Assembly (NCBI GenBank): GCA_945872035.1
Contig: CAMBYA010000023.1
Coordinates: forward strand, 1-14,434
DNA: 14,434 bases
Source: Rhizobium sp. Q54
GTDB lineage: Bacteria; Pseudomonadota; Alphaproteobacteria; SMXS01
Direction: 5' to 3'
How positions within the stretch are numbered: position 1 is the first letter of the stretch; every line of letters starts with the position of its first letter. Under the pieces are notes generated by a model. The model searched no databases, had not been told where the DNA came from, and worked only from the letters and a program-made list of their open reading frames with translations. Shown piece by piece: positions 13,973 through 14,434 of the stretch. The position numbers and the translations under genes are program-made.

Positions 13973-14251
13973 ATGAGCGTGGCCGAGCGTATCAGGACCA
14001 AGCTGACCGAGGCGCTGGCGCCCACGGCGCTGGACGTCATCGACGAATCCCACAAGCACAAGGGCCACCGAGGCGCGCGGCCGGAGGGCGAGACCCATTT
14101 CCACGTGGCGGTCACGTCGGACACGTTCGCCGGCATGATGCGGGTCGCCCGGCAGAGGCTGGTCTACAAGATACTGGCCGAGGAACTGGCCGGACCGGTG
14201 CACGCATTGTCGCTGGAGACGGTCGCGCCAGGGGATCCGAAGCGAGTGTGA
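13973..14251 (+). CDS. bolA: BolA family protein
   Basis: The 92-residue product has the BolA fold pattern: helix IRTKLTEALAP (7-17), strand DVIDESHKHKGH (21-32), the strand HFHVAVTSDTF (42-52), the helix RVARQRLVYKILAEEL (57-72) and the C-terminal VHALSLETVAP (76-86). His77 in VHAL is the invariant histidine that, in known BolA-monothiol-glutaredoxin complexes, helps hold a [2Fe-2S] cluster. Family members act in iron-sulfur trafficking or regulation and in stress morphology. The HKHKGH loop (27-32) is the canonical variable loop of the BolA group. The start at 13973 fits the family N-terminus and a purine-rich site upstream. It diverges from the J-domain-cobS-cobT operon, an arrangement I associate with Alphaproteobacteria. 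Confidence 0.94.
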   Translation: MSVAERIRTKLTEALAPTALDVIDESHKHKGHRGARPEGETHFHVAVTSDTFAGMMRVARQRLVYKILAEELAGPVHALSLETVAPGDPKRV

Positions 14252-14269
14252 TTGGGTCGCCGGCCCGGT

Positions 14270-14434
14270 TCAGGCGCCCTTCGGAAGTGTCTTGCTCAGG
14301 CGCCAGGCGCGCAGCCCGGGGATGACGACGCGGCCCTTGATCTGGTCCGGCTGCAGGCCCTCGAGCGTCCTGACGATATCGTAAACCACCCGCGGCGACT
14401 TCCGGTAGTACTGGTGCGCCTGCCACATGTCGTT
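14270..14434 (-). CDS. 3' end of an unrecognised gene (C-terminal 54 residues)
   Basis: An uninterrupted minus-strand frame enters from the right edge and ends with TGA at 14272-14270, coding for a C-terminal 54 residues beginning NDMWQAHQYYRKSPRVVYDI and ending LRAWRLSKTLPKGA. The composition is protein-like: aromatic-rich and basic, with alternating hydrophobic residues in RVVYDIVRTL. The stop lies just 18 bases from that of bolA, as expected of convergent genes. I do not recognise the family from this fragment, and no domain can be claimed. Confidence 0.6.
   Translation of the reverse strand, partial: NDMWQAHQYYRKSPRVVYDIVRTLEGLQPDQIKGRVVIPGLRAWRLSKTLPKGA

Noticed and set aside
13922..14203. 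Upstream extension of the J-domain frame
   Set aside because: It runs antisense through bolA, which is well supported, and the family-like sequence begins at 13921.

Overview
The window looks like chromosomal DNA from a high-GC alphaproteobacterium. The support is the high GC throughout, a 96-residue alphaproteobacterial-type ribosomal protein L28, and the run J-domain gene-cobS-cobT (aerobic cobalamin route) divergent from a bolA-family gene, a neighbourhood I associate with Alphaproteobacteria. I cannot name the genus. There are no tRNA or rRNA genes, CRISPR arrays, transposases or phage genes. Base composition is even apart from an AT-richer stretch around 5145-5225.

Region 1 (1-5046) is a catabolic gene group on the + strand. 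It holds a single-component Rieske oxygenase alpha subunit, an acyl-CoA dehydrogenase of the ACAD10/ACAD11-like kind, a luciferase-like (LLM) flavin/F420 oxidoreductase, and an APH-fold phosphotransferase of the kind fused to, or paired with, ACAD10/11-like dehydrogenases. A strong intrinsic terminator separates the first two genes and a hairpin separates the second and third, so expression is probably staggered. The start codon of a divergent gene is visible at the left edge. The kinase plus dehydrogenase pair recalls the 4-hydroxyacyl-CoA phosphorylation/elimination chemistry of LvaA/LvaC and ACAD10/11. Adding a Rieske enzyme and an LLM enzyme would make a pathway whose substrate cannot be read from sequence.

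Region 2 (5047-6700) begins with a long near-perfect inverted repeat of a dispersed-repeat type and a degraded copy of its central part. It then holds meaB (GTPase chaperone of methylmalonyl-CoA mutase) and rpmB, which has a near-consensus sigma-70 promoter, a leader hairpin and a terminator hairpin, both hairpins capped by GNRA-type tetraloops.

Region 3 (6700-10400) holds an amidase-signature hydrolase, a convergent exported phytase-like/esterase-like protein, a divergent Tat-exported dienelactone-hydrolase-like protein, and a small exported protein of unknown function. Two of these genes (amidase and the small protein) have inverted repeats that would pair with their own ribosome binding sites.

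Region 4 (10419-14434) is the minus-strand operon J-domain gene-cobS-cobT, encoding two of the three subunits of the aerobic cobaltochelatase, with the small exported protein downstream. Divergent to it is bolA, then the 3' end of an unrecognised minus-strand gene. cobN and a methylmalonyl-CoA mutase are not in the window. A speculative link across the window is that degradation of odd-chain or branched hydroxyacyl-CoAs would give propionyl-CoA, whose use through methylmalonyl-CoA mutase needs MeaB and cobalamin.
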